A stretch of DNA of 64,000 nt from Rhodococcus globerulus NBRC 14531 (GCF_001894805.1 NZ_BCWX01000003.1:682001-746000), one strand, 5' to 3'. Counted from the first letter of the stretch, positions 27,375 to 36,495 are shown. The notes: generated from the sequence alone by a model not told the origin. Numbers and translations are program-made.

Positions 27375-27625
27375 AAAAGCAACTGCACCCCGACTACCAC
27401 CCCGTGGTGTTCCAGGACGCCGGCACCGGCAAGAGCTTCCTCACCCGTTCCACCGTGACGAGTGACCGAACCACCCAATGGGAAGACGGCAACACCTACC
27501 CGCTGCTGGTTGTCGACGTCACGAGCGACTCGCACCCGTTCTGGACGGGAGCGCAACGCGTCATGGATACCGCTGGCCGCGTCGAGAAGTTCGAGCGTCG
27601 CTACGGAAAGCGCACGGCGCGCTGA
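27371..27625 (+). CDS. rpmE: Ribosomal protein L31 type B
   Basis: 84 residues, type B (long, Cys-free) L31: [18 protein letters not shown] at the start and [20 protein letters not shown] later. It lacks the CxxC of zinc-binding L31 and completes the set of zinc-independent ribosomal proteins. It overlaps the mrf stop by ATGA and rpmF by one base, so the three genes are translationally coupled. Confidence 0.96.
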   Translation: MKKQLHPDYHPVVFQDAGTGKSFLTRSTVTSDRTTQWEDGNTYPLLVVDVTSDSHPFWTGAQRVMDTAGRVEKFERRYGKRTAR

Positions 27626-27798
27626 TGGCTGTTCCCAAGCGGAAGATGTCCCGCTCCAACACACGTAGTCGACGGTCCCAGTGGAAAGCGACGCCGCCCG
27701 ATCTGGTCGAGGTCACCGCCTTCGGTCACACCCACAAGGTTCCCCGACGGTTGGTCAAAGCAGTTCGACTCGGGGTGATCGACCCTCAGCGGCTCTGA
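27625..27798 (+). CDS. rpmF: Ribosomal protein L32, Cys-free form
   Basis: 57 residues beginning [20 protein letters not shown], the L32 signature. The C-terminal zinc-binding Cys pairs are missing; the tail reads [12 protein letters not shown]. It is the last gene of the mrf-rpmE-rpmF unit and starts at the TGATG junction with rpmE. Confidence 0.94.
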   Translation: MAVPKRKMSRSNTRSRRSQWKATPPDLVEVTAFGHTHKVPRRLVKAVRLGVIDPQRL

Positions 27799-27816
27799 CC
27801 GTGCGATCCTTGGCCG

Positions 27817-28428
27817 GTGCTGCTGTCGATCCTCGAACTGGTGGGCATCGTGGCGTTTGCCGCTTCCGGTGCTCTGGTGGGCGTCACCAAGCGTCTCGAC
27901 ATCTTCGGGGTGTGCTCGGTGGGCGTATTCACCGGCATCGGCGGCGGTATCGTCCGCGACGTCCTACTCGGCGTCCACCCACCCAGTTCGCTGAGTAGCT
28001 GGCCGTACTTCGGAACGGCCGCCCTCACGTCCCTTGCGGTGTTCTACCTGCACGAGCCGCTCAACCGCCTGCGCCGAGAAATTCTGGCGCTCGACGCACT
28101 GGGCATGGGCCTGTTTGCCAGCACCGGAACCGTCATCGCCCTCGAGAACAACGCCAGCGGACTGGCTGCCACGCTGATCGGTGCCACCGCGGCGATCGGT
28201 GGCGGCGTGATCCGAGACGTCCTCGTCAACGAGGTGCCCTTGCTGCTCCACAAGGACCTCTATGCCGTCCCGGCGCTCCTCGGCGCTGCGTTGGTGGTCA
28301 CAGTCTCGGCGTGGGGGTTGTCCACGAACGGTGCGCTTGTGGTCGGCACCGCGTTTGCCGCCGTCTTCAGATTGCTTGCGCTGTGGCGTCATTGGAGCCT
28401 GCCGGGACCACGCCGCACTGAAGACTGA
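27817..28428 (+). CDS. TRIC/UPF0126 (YicG-like) cation channel family protein
   Basis: 203 residues with about seven membrane segments and an internal duplication. [13 protein letters not shown] appears in the first half and [17 protein letters not shown] in the second, the hallmark of prokaryotic TRIC (UPF0126) trimeric cation channels. The physiological ion is unknown. The start is GTG 27817. It lies 18 bases after rpmF, so part of its expression may come from the Zur operon. Confidence 0.9.
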   Translation: MLLSILELVGIVAFAASGALVGVTKRLDIFGVCSVGVFTGIGGGIVRDVLLGVHPPSSLSSWPYFGTAALTSLAVFYLHEPLNRLRREILALDALGMGLFASTGTVIALENNASGLAATLIGATAAIGGGVIRDVLVNEVPLLLHKDLYAVPALLGAALVVTVSAWGLSTNGALVVGTAFAAVFRLLALWRHWSLPGPRRTED

Positions 28429-28460
28429 CCGCGACACGCCGAACCTCCCGAACGGGACCC

Positions 28461-28478
28461 TCTCAGCCCTATCTCAGC
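28461..28478 (+). promoter_or_regulatory. MprA-box-like direct repeat before mprA
   Basis: TCTCAGC, four bases, TCTCAGC: a direct repeat with an 11-base period 22 bases upstream of the mprA ATG. The same arrangement stands in front of pepD (30735-30752). Mycobacterial MprA is known to bind loosely conserved direct repeats and to regulate its own operon and pepD. Confidence 0.7.
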
Positions 28479-28499
28479 ACTTCAGTCCAAACTGTCGGT

Positions 28500-29186
28500 A
28501 TGCGTATTTTGGTGGTCGACGACGACCGGGCGGTTCGCGAGTCGCTCCGGCGCTCGCTCAGCTTCAACGGCTACACGGTCGAACTGGCGGTGGACGGACT
28601 CGACGCGCTCGAGAAGATCCTCGCGAACCGGCCGGACGCCGTGGTTCTCGACGTCATGATGCCGCGCCTCGACGGACTCGAAGTGTGCCGCCGGCTGCGC
28701 AGCGCCGGCGACGATCTCCCGATCCTGGTGCTCACTGCCCGCGATTCCGTCAGCGAACGCGTCGCCGGTCTCGACGCCGGTGCCGACGACTACCTTCCCA
28801 AGCCTTTTGCACTCGAAGAACTGCTGGCCCGATTGCGCGCGCTGCTCCGGCGAACCGCACCGGATCCTGACGCAGACTCCGAGATGATGACCTTCGAGGA
28901 TCTCACCCTCGACCCGGTGACCCGTGAGGTTCGGCGAGGCGAGCGATCCATCAGTCTCACCCGAACCGAGTTCTCGCTTCTCGAAATGCTGATGGCCAAC
29001 CCACGTCGCGTCCTCACCCGTGGGCGCATTCTCGAGGAGGTGTGGGGATACGATTTCCCGACCTCCGGCAACGCTCTCGAGGTTTACGTCGGCTACCTTC
29101 GTCGTAAAACCGAGGCCGACGGCGAACCGAGGCTGATTCACACCGTGCGCGGTGTCGGCTACGTCCTGCGGGAGACACCACCGTGA
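28500..29186 (+). CDS. mprA: Response regulator MprA
   Basis: 228 residues, OmpR/PhoB class. The receiver domain (1-120) has acidic DDD 7-9, phospho-acceptor Asp51 in VVLDVMMP, and the Lys of YLPKPFA. The winged-helix domain (about 135-225) ends in [11 protein letters not shown]. Sequence and the neighbours mprB-pepD-moaB2-mscL identify MprA, the envelope-stress regulator conserved with M. tuberculosis Rv0981. Autoregulation is suggested by the direct repeat in its promoter. Confidence 0.95.
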   Translation: MRILVVDDDRAVRESLRRSLSFNGYTVELAVDGLDALEKILANRPDAVVLDVMMPRLDGLEVCRRLRSAGDDLPILVLTARDSVSERVAGLDAGADDYLPKPFALEELLARLRALLRRTAPDPDADSEMMTFEDLTLDPVTREVRRGERSISLTRTEFSLLEMLMANPRRVLTRGRILEEVWGYDFPTSGNALEVYVGYLRRKTEADGEPRLIHTVRGVGYVLRETPP

Positions 29187-30634
29187 TCGCTGCACCCTTC
29201 GGCAAGAACGCGGAGCCGAAGACCTCTCCCACATCGAACGGCTCGGCGGCCGGGATGCGCCCGCCCATGCCGTTGACCCGATCGGTGTCGCTGCGATGGC
29301 GAGTTACGTTACTGGCCGCGTCCGTCGTTGCGGTAGCCGTCGCCGTCATGGCCATCGCTGCCTATGCGGTGGTCTCACGTGCGCTGTACGCCGACGTTGA
29401 TCACCAGTTACGCACTCGCGCATCGGTTCTCATCGACAGCAACATCGTGCGTTTCGATCCGCGGTACATCACCGGTGCCACCCTGTACACCACCGATATC
29501 AGTGTGGCCCTCGTCTTTTCGAACCTCGATACGTATCAGCCGCCCGGTTCCGACGTGCCGATCGGCGAACCCGAACTCGCCGTCGCGCGGGGCACCGCCG
29601 AGTCGTCACTGCGGACCGTCGAAGGCCAGCGCGTGCTGGCGCAACGAACCCACGACGGAAGCACGTTGGTGATCGCGCAGCGGTTGGAGCCGACCGTCGC
29701 AGTACTCGATCGACTTGCCTGGGTGCTGTTTGTCGTCGGCGGCTGCGGCGTCATACTTGCCGCGGTAGCCGGTACGACGGTGGGGCGCACAGGTTTACGA
29801 CCTATCGCCCGGTTGACGGATGCCACCGAACGCGTTGCCCGAACCGACGATCTGACGCAGATCCCCGTATCCGGCAGCGACGAACTGGCGCGCCTCACCG
29901 AGAGCTTCAACACCATGCTCCGGGCACTTGCCGAATCCCGGGAACGACAGAGTCGCCTCGTCGCCGACGCCGGTCACGAACTGCGCACACCGCTGACGTC
30001 GCTCCGCACCAATATGGAGCTGCTGATCGCGTCGAGCCGGCCAGGGGCACCACAAATTCCGGACGAGGACATGGCGGAACTGCGAGCCGACGTGGTTGCA
30101 CAGATCGAAGAGCTGTCGACTCTTGTCGGTGACCTCGTCGACCTCGCGCGAGAAGACGCACCCGAAACGGTGTACGAGCGCGTTGATGTCAGTGACGTCG
30201 TCGAACGATCACTCGAACGTGCGCGTCGACGCCGCAACGAAATTGAATTCGAGGCCGTGACAACGCCGTGGTTCGTCTACGGCGATCAAGCGGGACTCTC
30301 GCGTGCCGTACTCAACGTCCTCGACAACGCTGCGAAATGGAGTCCCAAGGGCGAGCAGGTGCGCGTCGAGATGCGCCCAGTCGGTCAAGGACTGTTGGAA
30401 TTGACCGTCAGTGATGCGGGACCGGGCATTCCGGAGGAAGATCGGGAGTTGGTGTTCGATCGTTTCTACCGGTCCACCGCTGCGCGTTCCATGCCGGGAT
30501 CCGGTCTGGGACTTGCGATAGTGCGCCAGGTGGTGATCAAGCACGGTGGCACCATTGCGATCGAGGAATCCGATCGTGGTGGGGCACTGGTTCGGATCGT
30601 GCTTCCCGGGGAGCCGGGTCCGATCGCCGAATAA
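29183..30634 (+). CDS. mprB: Sensor histidine kinase MprB
   Basis: 483 residues. A cytoplasmic N-terminus is followed by a first membrane helix near residues 38-60, an extracytoplasmic sensor loop (about 61-170), and a second helix near 175-197. A HAMP segment, the phospho-acceptor box [20 protein letters not shown] and an ATPase domain with [12 protein letters not shown] and [12 protein letters not shown] complete it. It starts with GTG overlapping the mprA stop (GTGA). It senses envelope stress and phosphorylates MprA. Confidence 0.95.
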   Translation: MIAAPFGKNAEPKTSPTSNGSAAGMRPPMPLTRSVSLRWRVTLLAASVVAVAVAVMAIAAYAVVSRALYADVDHQLRTRASVLIDSNIVRFDPRYITGATLYTTDISVALVFSNLDTYQPPGSDVPIGEPELAVARGTAESSLRTVEGQRVLAQRTHDGSTLVIAQRLEPTVAVLDRLAWVLFVVGGCGVILAAVAGTTVGRTGLRPIARLTDATERVARTDDLTQIPVSGSDELARLTESFNTMLRALAESRERQSRLVADAGHELRTPLTSLRTNMELLIASSRPGAPQIPDEDMAELRADVVAQIEELSTLVGDLVDLAREDAPETVYERVDVSDVVERSLERARRRRNEIEFEAVTTPWFVYGDQAGLSRAVLNVLDNAAKWSPKGEQVRVEMRPVGQGLLELTVSDAGPGIPEEDRELVFDRFYRSTAARSMPGSGLGLAIVRQVVIKHGGTIAIEESDRGGALVRIVLPGEPGPIAE

Positions 30635-30734
30635 CTGGACACCGTGGGTAATGTGTTCAGCGAGAGTGCTTTTCGAAAAGTGAGCAGGGTGCACAGAATT
30701 ATCGGTGCAAACTCTGGGCAAAGTGACAGGTGAG

Positions 30735-30752
30735 TCTCAGCGGCTTCTCAGC
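30735..30752 (+). promoter_or_regulatory. MprA-box-like direct repeat before pepD
   Basis: TCTCAGC, GGCT, TCTCAGC: the same spaced direct repeat as upstream of mprA, 74 bases before the chosen pepD start. Confidence 0.7.
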
Positions 30753-30825
30753 AGCGCAAGGCAGTCTTGTAGTCAACAGAGTTGTGACCAACCAATACGG
30801 TGGTCACCGAGACGAAAGCGAGCCG

Positions 30826-32304
30826 ATGACCGAGGACCGTAACACTGGGCCTGACCGGCCCGAGCAGCCAGGCAACGAGCCCCAGCCGACGCAGGCTTAC
30901 CCGACCCAGCAGAATCCTGCCCAGCCTAATCCTGCCCAGCAGAACCCCACGCAGGCTTACCCGACGCAGCAGCAGCCTTACCCGACCCAGCAGCATCAGG
31001 CGCCGGGCTACGGGCAGCAGCCCACGCAGTCGTTCGGGCAGCACTACGGCGCACATGAGGCTGCTCACCAGCAGCAGTCGCCCTATCAGAGTGCAGCGAG
31101 CCCGGCCGGCCCCGCCGGACCAGGTGGCGCTGCCGGACCCGGCGGACCCGGCGGACCGATCCCCGCTGCGCTGCGCGGACCCAACGCTGATCCCGAACCG
31201 GCCAAGCCGAAGTCGAAGCGCATGGCACTGGTAGCCGGCGCGCTTGCACTGGTGCTCGTCAGCGGCGGCGTCGGCGGTGCGGTCGGCGCGATTGTGGCAG
31301 ACAACAACGGTGGCAGCGGAACCGTCACCAATTCGCTCAACGCTGCCAAGCCGACAGCAACCAACACGTCCAACGCACCGGCCGGTTCGGTGCAGGCCGT
31401 GGCTCAGAAGGTCGTGCCCAGTGTGGTCCAGATCGAGGTGGCCACAGCTCAGGGCTCCGGCGGTGAAGGGTCCGGCGTGATTCTGTCCTCCGACGGTCTC
31501 ATCCTGACCAACAATCACGTTGCCGGCGCCTCCGGTGCGCAGTTGAGTGTGTCGTTCTCCGACGGAAGCAAGGCATCGGCAACCCTGGTCGGTGCCGATC
31601 CGGTTTCCGATATCGCCGTCATCAAGGTCGAGGGTCGCAATGATCTGACGCCGATCGACCTGGGCAATTCGGCCGAGGTAGTGGTCGGTCAGCAGGTTGT
31701 TGCAGTCGGTTCACCGTTGGGGCTGGCCGGAACGGTCACCGAGGGCATCATCTCGGCGCTCAATCGACCGGTGTCCACCAGCGGCGAGTCGGGCAACCAG
31801 AACACGGTTATCGATGCCCTGCAGACCGACGCGGCCATCAACCCGGGTAACTCGGGTGGCGCACTGGTCAACATGGACGGACAGTTGATCGGTATCAACA
31901 CGGCCATCGCGTCACTGGGAGCCTCGTCGGGCACGCAGGGTGGGTCGATCGGACTCGGCTTTGCCATCCCGATCGATCAGGCCAGGCGTGTTGCCAACGA
32001 GTTGATCGAAACCGGCAAGGCCACTCAGGCCATGATCGGCGTGACGGTGCCCTCGCAGGACAACGCGGATGGTGCGACGGTTATGGACGTCACCGCTGAC
32101 GGTCCGGCAGCCAAGGCCGGAATCCCGAAGGGTGCCGTCATCACGAAGGTCGACGATCGTGTTGTCGCAGACGGTGATTCGCTCATCGCGGCAGTGCGGT
32201 CGCACGCTCCCGGCGACACCGTGTCGATCACGTACACCGACGGTGGCCAGCAGAAGACCGTCGACGTCACGCTGGGAACCGCCCCGGCGCAAGGTGGGCG
32301 GTGA
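30826..32304 (+). CDS. pepD: HtrA-like serine protease PepD
   Basis: 492 residues. An N-terminal low-complexity Gln/Pro/Tyr region (about 10-100) is cytoplasmic. It is followed by one membrane helix (about 127-150), a trypsin-like domain and a C-terminal PDZ domain. The triad is His in LTNNHV, Asp in SDIAVIKV and Ser in GNSGGAL. It corresponds to M. tuberculosis PepD (Rv0983), a periplasmic protease/chaperone and MprAB target. Start ATG 30826 is chosen; GTG 30784 in the same frame is possible. Confidence 0.93.
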   Translation: MTEDRNTGPDRPEQPGNEPQPTQAYPTQQNPAQPNPAQQNPTQAYPTQQQPYPTQQHQAPGYGQQPTQSFGQHYGAHEAAHQQQSPYQSAASPAGPAGPGGAAGPGGPGGPIPAALRGPNADPEPAKPKSKRMALVAGALALVLVSGGVGGAVGAIVADNNGGSGTVTNSLNAAKPTATNTSNAPAGSVQAVAQKVVPSVVQIEVATAQGSGGEGSGVILSSDGLILTNNHVAGASGAQLSVSFSDGSKASATLVGADPVSDIAVIKVEGRNDLTPIDLGNSAEVVVGQQVVAVGSPLGLAGTVTEGIISALNRPVSTSGESGNQNTVIDALQTDAAINPGNSGGALVNMDGQLIGINTAIASLGASSGTQGGSIGLGFAIPIDQARRVANELIETGKATQAMIGVTVPSQDNADGATVMDVTADGPAAKAGIPKGAVITKVDDRVVADGDSLIAAVRSHAPGDTVSITYTDGGQQKTVDVTLGTAPAQGGR

Positions 32305-32384
32305 CAGTTGGCGACCGGCCGACGATCACCCCGATCTTCGGCCGGACCGCAACTGATTCGGGGCGCGGCACTACGGTAGGAGTC

Positions 32385-32882
32385 ATGGAACTCGAAGCCA
32401 CATCGGCCGGCCGCGCCCTGGTTGTCATCGTCGACGATCGCACCGCTCACGGTGATACCACCGACTCCATCGGTCCGTTGGTTACGGAACTGCTGAACGA
32501 AGCAGGTTTTCACGTCGACGCGACGGTTGCAGTTGCCGCCGACGAGGTGGAAATCCGGAACGCTCTCAATACCGCGGTGATCGGTGGTGTCGACTTGGTG
32601 ATCTCGGTCGGCGGTACCGGAGTGTCACCGCGCGACGTGACACCGGACGTGACGGCTGAGGTGCTCGATCGGGAGATCCCGGGAATTGCCGAGGCGCTGC
32701 GGGCGTCCGGGTTGTCCGCAGGATCGCTCGAAGCGGGCTTGTCCCGCGGCTTGGTCGGTGTCTCGGGCAGCACCGTCGTCGCCAATTTGGCGTCGACGCG
32801 CCCCGCGATCCGTGACGGCATGGCAACGTTGACGGCTTTGGCGGGCCATGTGATCGCCGAACTGTCCAGCCTCGAGGGCTGA
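32385..32882 (+). CDS. moaB2: MoaB/MogA-family molybdopterin-binding protein
   Basis: 165 residues with the molybdopterin-binding core GGVDLVISVGGTGVSPRDVTPD and DREIPGIAEALRASG. It aligns well with mycobacterial MoaB2 (Rv0984) when started at ATG 32385, preceded by AGGAG. A GTG at 32301 overlapping the pepD stop would add 28 residues without family support. MogA/MoaB proteins adenylylate molybdopterin. Its constant linkage to mprAB-pepD is conserved but unexplained. Confidence 0.9.
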   Translation: MELEATSAGRALVVIVDDRTAHGDTTDSIGPLVTELLNEAGFHVDATVAVAADEVEIRNALNTAVIGGVDLVISVGGTGVSPRDVTPDVTAEVLDREIPGIAEALRASGLSAGSLEAGLSRGLVGVSGSTVVANLASTRPAIRDGMATLTALAGHVIAELSSLEG

Positions 32883-32889
32883 GTAGAAG

Positions 32890-33063
32890 TTGTCCGACGA
32901 ACAGAGCGCAGAAAAGAAGCCTGTCGACAAAGAGGCTTTGGCGCGCATTTTCGGGGATGTGTTCCCGGAGACGACGTCCGACGAGCGTGATCCGCAAGGA
33001 TCCTCCCGTTCGTCGGATGACGAGTGGTTACGCAGGCAGGTTCCGCCGCATCACGGCGGTTGA
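32890..33063 (+). CDS. Small conserved-type protein, 57 aa, TTG start
   Basis: An open frame from TTG 32890 to TGA 33061-33063, seven bases after the moaB2 stop. It encodes a charged protein beginning LSDEQSAEKKPVDKEALARI and ending DDEWLRRQVPPHHGG. Codon use is GC3-rich, like its neighbours. The C-terminal DEWLRR...PPHHG resembles small uncharacterised actinobacterial proteins found at this position, from memory. It ends 8 bases before a strong terminator, as expected for the last gene of the moaB2 transcript. Confidence 0.7.
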   Translation: MSDEQSAEKKPVDKEALARIFGDVFPETTSDERDPQGSSRSSDDEWLRRQVPPHHGG

Positions 33064-33070
33064 CGCATCA

Positions 33071-33117
33071 GACAGATCAGGCCCGTCCCGGAATGTCCGG
33101 GGCGGGCCTGATCTGTC
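33071..33117. terminator. Bidirectional terminator between the 57-aa gene and mscL
   Basis: A very long hairpin: GACAGATCAGGCCCG pairs with CGGGCCTGATCTGTC, extended by CCCGG/CCGGG around AATGT. It separates two convergent genes. Confidence 0.9.
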
Positions 33118-33126
33118 AGGTGGACG

Positions 33127-33549
33127 CTAGTCGAAGCTCTTGGCGTGGGCGCCGGAGTCGGGGTCGGTTACACCGGAAGCGAGGATGTCGCGGATCTGGA
33201 TGAGCAGATCGGTTTCGCTGGCTTCCTTGTCCTCGGGTTCGGTGACGAACTTCTTCTTGGCCGCGTTCGCGGGAACGATCAGCACGAAGTAGACAACTGC
33301 CGCGATGATGACGAAGTTGATGATCGCGGTGACCACGGCACCGATGTTGACGAAAGTTTCGGGATTGCCGGCAATGATCTCCTTTCCCCAGCCCAATTCG
33401 TCGGATCCACCAATGGCGGCGATGAGTGGGTTGATGATGTTCGACGTGAAGGCCGTGACGATCGCGGTGAACGCTGCGCCCACGACCACTGCAACGGCCA
33501 GGTCGAGCACGTTTCCGCGGAGCAGGAAGTCTTTGAATCCCTTGAGCAT
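33127..33549 (-). CDS. mscL: Large-conductance mechanosensitive channel
   Basis: 140 residues with MLKGFKDFLLRGNVLDLAVAV at the start (the conserved FKxFxxRGNVxDLAVxV), two membrane helices and the charged C-terminal helix. It forms a homopentameric channel that releases solutes on hypo-osmotic shock. The gene sits at the same place relative to mprAB-pepD as in M. tuberculosis (Rv0985c). Confidence 0.97.
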   Translation of the reverse strand: MLKGFKDFLLRGNVLDLAVAVVVGAAFTAIVTAFTSNIINPLIAAIGGSDELGWGKEIIAGNPETFVNIGAVVTAIINFVIIAAVVYFVLIVPANAAKKKFVTEPEDKEASETDLLIQIRDILASGVTDPDSGAHAKSFD

Positions 33550-33646
33550 TTCGGTGTCCCCCGAATTGTGTGTGAGATGAACGTGTCGGCTCTCTGGAGA
33601 GAGCCGAATGCAAAAATCCTAAAGGAGCAAGCATCAATGTGTTTGC

Positions 33647-34390
33647 TTACTTGAACGTCACGGTGATGGCGTTGACCAGTGATGCGGCCGCGACGCGAGT
33701 AGCCGCCTCGGTGGGCAATGCCAGCATGATCACCTGTTCTTGCTGGTTACGTGTACTTTCCGCAGCGGTGACCATGACAACAACGGCGCCCGACGCAAGA
33801 ATCGTGGGTTTGTTGTCGTTTGTCTGCTCGTTCGGAGTGTCGGGCTCAACTGTGAGCACATCGACAATGTCGCCGCTACGGACAATGTCCGAAACTGCGG
33901 CATCCGCTAGCCGGACCGGGACAATTCGCGCGTCGTCGGTTCCCGTGGACTCACGGGCCAGACGCGACCCGAGAACTCGGACGTCTGTGACGATTTCTCC
34001 GCGGCGAACAGGCCCGGCGACGGTGCTGCCCACAACGTCGGCGAACTCGGTAAGCGTCCCGTCGGGAAGGTGATCGGCAGAGAACTCGCTGATTCCGAGG
34101 TCGTCGTCGGTGACAAGTTGTCCGGGAGCGACATCGCGGGCCGCGGTGACAACCCGGACGGTATCGGAGTCAGGATCGCCGCGAAACAGCAGCGCTATTC
34201 CGAGCACGGCAAGAGTGAGTGCGGCGATTTTTCGAACTGCCGAGCCTCGTGCGCGGTTGGGCTTTGCAATCGCAACCAAGCGGTCGACGACGCTGGGCGT
34301 GAGGTCGACTTCACCGAAATTCTGCGGTCTGGATCGGCCGTGACTCCGAGATCGTGCGCGGAACAGCCCGGACGGTGATGGTGGTGGCAT
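33647..34390 (-). CDS. SAF-domain membrane protein (CpaB/RcpC-like)
   Basis: 247 residues: a basic N-terminus, one membrane helix (about 53-70, KIAALTLAVLGIALLF) and an extracytoplasmic SAF domain with DVAPGQLVTDDDLGIS and GPVRRGEIVTDVRVL. This architecture is shared with CpaB/RcpC of Flp pilus systems, but no pilus genes are nearby, so it is better called an orphan SAF protein. Function unknown. Confidence 0.82.
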   Translation of the reverse strand: MPPPSPSGLFRARSRSHGRSRPQNFGEVDLTPSVVDRLVAIAKPNRARGSAVRKIAALTLAVLGIALLFRGDPDSDTVRVVTAARDVAPGQLVTDDDLGISEFSADHLPDGTLTEFADVVGSTVAGPVRRGEIVTDVRVLGSRLARESTGTDDARIVPVRLADAAVSDIVRSGDIVDVLTVEPDTPNEQTNDNKPTILASGAVVVMVTAAESTRNQQEQVIMLALPTEAATRVAAASLVNAITVTFK

Positions 34391-34395
34391 AGACG

Positions 34396-34434
34396 AACGG
34401 TAGGGCCGAAAGCGTGCTTTTCGGCCCTACCGTT
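34396..34434 (-). terminator. Intrinsic terminator of the ruc-like gene
   Basis: AACGGTAGGGCCGAAA pairs with TTTTCGGCCCTACCGTT across a GCGTGC loop. It lies 48 bases downstream of the zinc-ribbon gene on the minus strand and just before the SAF gene's start. Confidence 0.85.
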
Positions 34435-34481
34435 ATCTGCCTGTGGACAACCTCGCGGTTGTGGAGAAAGTCGTGCTCGAA

Positions 34482-34790
34482 CTAGCTGGCTGCAGCCTTT
34501 GCCGGAGCCGGAGTGCTGGTCGACGAAGAGGACGACTCGGACTTGGTCGACGACTCGGACTTTGCGGCCGGAGCGGAATCGCTCTTGGCGGGTTCGCTGG
34601 CCGTGCTGGAGCCACCTCGGCTGTCGGTGCGGTAGAAACCGCTGCCCTTGAACACGATGCCCACCGAGTTGAACAGCTTGCGGAGCTTGCCGGAGCAGGC
34701 TGGGCAGACCGTCAGCGAATCTTCGCTGAACGACTGGACGATGTCGAAACGGTTGTCACATTCCGTACATGCGTATGAGTAGGTAGGCAC
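34482..34790 (-). CDS. ruc: FmdB-type zinc-ribbon protein, Ruc-like redox chaperone
   Basis: 102 residues. The N-terminal zinc ribbon has CTEC (8-11) and CPAC, with VFKGSGFYRTDSR after it. The C-terminal half is a low-complexity Ser/Ala/Lys tail. It matches mycobacterial Rv0991c (Ruc), reported as a redox-regulated chaperone activated by oxidation of its zinc cysteines and dependent on a disordered tail. Gene order (next to the folate cyclo-ligase and galU) also agrees. Confidence 0.85.
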   Translation of the reverse strand: MPTYSYACTECDNRFDIVQSFSEDSLTVCPACSGKLRKLFNSVGIVFKGSGFYRTDSRGGSSTASEPAKSDSAPAAKSESSTKSESSSSSTSTPAPAKAAAS

Positions 34791-34948
34791 CGGGCTTCCT
34801 CCGCATTGTGATCTAAGTGCTTCATCAGGGCTGGCGAGTGCTGTCGAGCCAGTTCTGACACCGCAGCCCTTAGCACTCTACAAGTGACAGTGCCAACAGC
34901 GCTAATTACGTGTCTATTCCCACTGCGCGAGAAATGGTGGCGGCCGCC

Positions 34949-35527
34949 TCATCGGTCCAGTCGGGTCCAACCCGCAGTCGGGGTCAGCGCCCAGCCCATC
35001 GGAATGTCGTGCGGATCTGCGGGGAGCTGTTCGACGAGCTCCGAGTCGCGAACTACCGCGACGAGCCTGGCAGTCGGCGACGCCAATCCCAGCGTGCGGT
35101 CGTAGTACCCGGCGCCGCGTCCCAGCCGAGTGCCTCGGCGATCCACGGCGAGGGCCGGGACGAAGACAGTGTGGGCGAGCGCGATCGTTTCCGGTGGTAG
35201 TACCGGTCCGACGGGTTCCCGTAGCCCGTACGCAGCGGGGCGAAGTGCGTCGACACCTGTGTACTCGACCCAGGACAGCGGGCCGGGTGCGCCGGTGATC
35301 GGCAGGAGAACGCGATCTGCGACGGCTGCCAGCGCGTCCAGCAGGTCAGTGGTTCCAGGTTCGGTCCTGGTCGGAACGTAGGCGCAGACAGTCGTCCCCG
35401 GGATTGTCAGATCAAGCGAGTGTGCCGTGAGTGCCGACGATTCGGTGCTCCGAGTTTGCTCCGATATCGCACGCCGCCCGGCCAGCACTGTTTGTCGCCA
35501 TTGCTCTTTTTCTCGAGGTTCCACCAC
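34949..35527 (-). CDS. 5-formyltetrahydrofolate cyclo-ligase
   Basis: About 192 residues. It carries the family signature GTRLGRGAGYYDR and LLPITGAPGPLSW. The enzyme uses ATP to convert 5-formyl-THF to 5,10-methenyl-THF. The open frame reaches a TTG at 35563, only 20 bases from the divergent galU start. I therefore prefer a GTG at 35527 (VVEPREKEQWRQTVL), which leaves room for promoters. Equivalent to Rv0992c. Confidence 0.9.
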   Translation of the reverse strand: MVEPREKEQWRQTVLAGRRAISEQTRSTESSALTAHSLDLTIPGTTVCAYVPTRTEPGTTDLLDALAAVADRVLLPITGAPGPLSWVEYTGVDALRPAAYGLREPVGPVLPPETIALAHTVFVPALAVDRRGTRLGRGAGYYDRTLGLASPTARLVAVVRDSELVEQLPADPHDIPMGWALTPTAGWTRLDR

Positions 35528-35583
35528 TTCACGATATGCATCGTGCTGACCATCGGGTAACAAGCTGCCGTTAGGGTGTTGGC

Positions 35584-36495
35584 ATGACAGACGTGGTCGC
35601 TAGCAACAAGAAGGCCTTTCGTACGGCCGTGGTTCCTGCTGCCGGATTGGGTACCCGCTTCCTGCCGGCCACCAAGACCGTTCCCAAGGAATTGCTGCCG
35701 GTCGTCGACACACCGGGTATCGAACTGGTTGCCGGGGAGGCCGCCGATTCCGGCGCTGAGCGCCTGGTCATCGTGACCTCGCCCGGCAAAGACGGGGTTG
35801 TCGCGCATTTTGTCGAGGATCTTGTCCTCGAAAGCAAGCTGGAAGCGAGTGGAAAGCTCGCTCTACTGGCCAAGGTGCGTAAGGCACCCGGACTCCTCGA
35901 AGTCGACTCCGTGATCCAGGATCAGCCACTCGGTTTGGGGCACGCGGTCGGTTGCGCCGAGGCTGTTCTCGACGACGACGAGGATGCGATCGCGGTTCTT
36001 CTGCCCGACGATCTCGTGTTGCCTAGAGGTGTGCTCGAAACCATGGCCAAGGTACGCGCCAAGCGCGGCGGTTCGGTTTTGTGCGCCATCGAAGTTCCCA
36101 AGGACAAAGTCAGCGCATACGGCGTCTTCGACGTCGAAATCGTGCCGGACGCTACCAACCCCGACGTGCTCAAGGTCATCGGGATGGTCGAGAAGCCGGC
36201 TATGGAGGATGCGCCGTCCACGTTTGCTGCCGCTGGTCGATACCTGCTCGATCGCGCCATTTTCGACGCACTGCGACGCATCAAGCCCGGAACCGGTGGT
36301 GAATTGCAGCTGACCGACGCCATCGCGCTTCTCATCTCCGAAGGCCACCCCGTGCATGTCGTCGTTCATCGCGGTACTCGACACGACCTCGGAAATCCCG
36401 GCGGTTACCTCCGCGCTGCGGTTGACTTCGCACTGGACATGGATGACTACGGCCCGTCGTTGCGAGAGTGGTTGGTTGCTCGTCTCGAACGATAG
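35584..36495 (+). CDS. galU: UTP-glucose-1-phosphate uridylyltransferase
   Basis: 303 residues with the nucleotidyltransferase motif VPAAGLGTRFLPATKTVPKE, then DQPLGLGHAVGCAE and GMVEKPAMEDAPS. It makes UDP-glucose for trehalose, glycogen and cell-wall sugar synthesis. Its position matches Rv0993, divergent from the folate cyclo-ligase gene and upstream of glp. Confidence 0.97.
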   Translation: MTDVVASNKKAFRTAVVPAAGLGTRFLPATKTVPKELLPVVDTPGIELVAGEAADSGAERLVIVTSPGKDGVVAHFVEDLVLESKLEASGKLALLAKVRKAPGLLEVDSVIQDQPLGLGHAVGCAEAVLDDDEDAIAVLLPDDLVLPRGVLETMAKVRAKRGGSVLCAIEVPKDKVSAYGVFDVEIVPDATNPDVLKVIGMVEKPAMEDAPSTFAAAGRYLLDRAIFDALRRIKPGTGGELQLTDAIALLISEGHPVHVVVHRGTRHDLGNPGGYLRAAVDFALDMDDYGPSLREWLVARLER

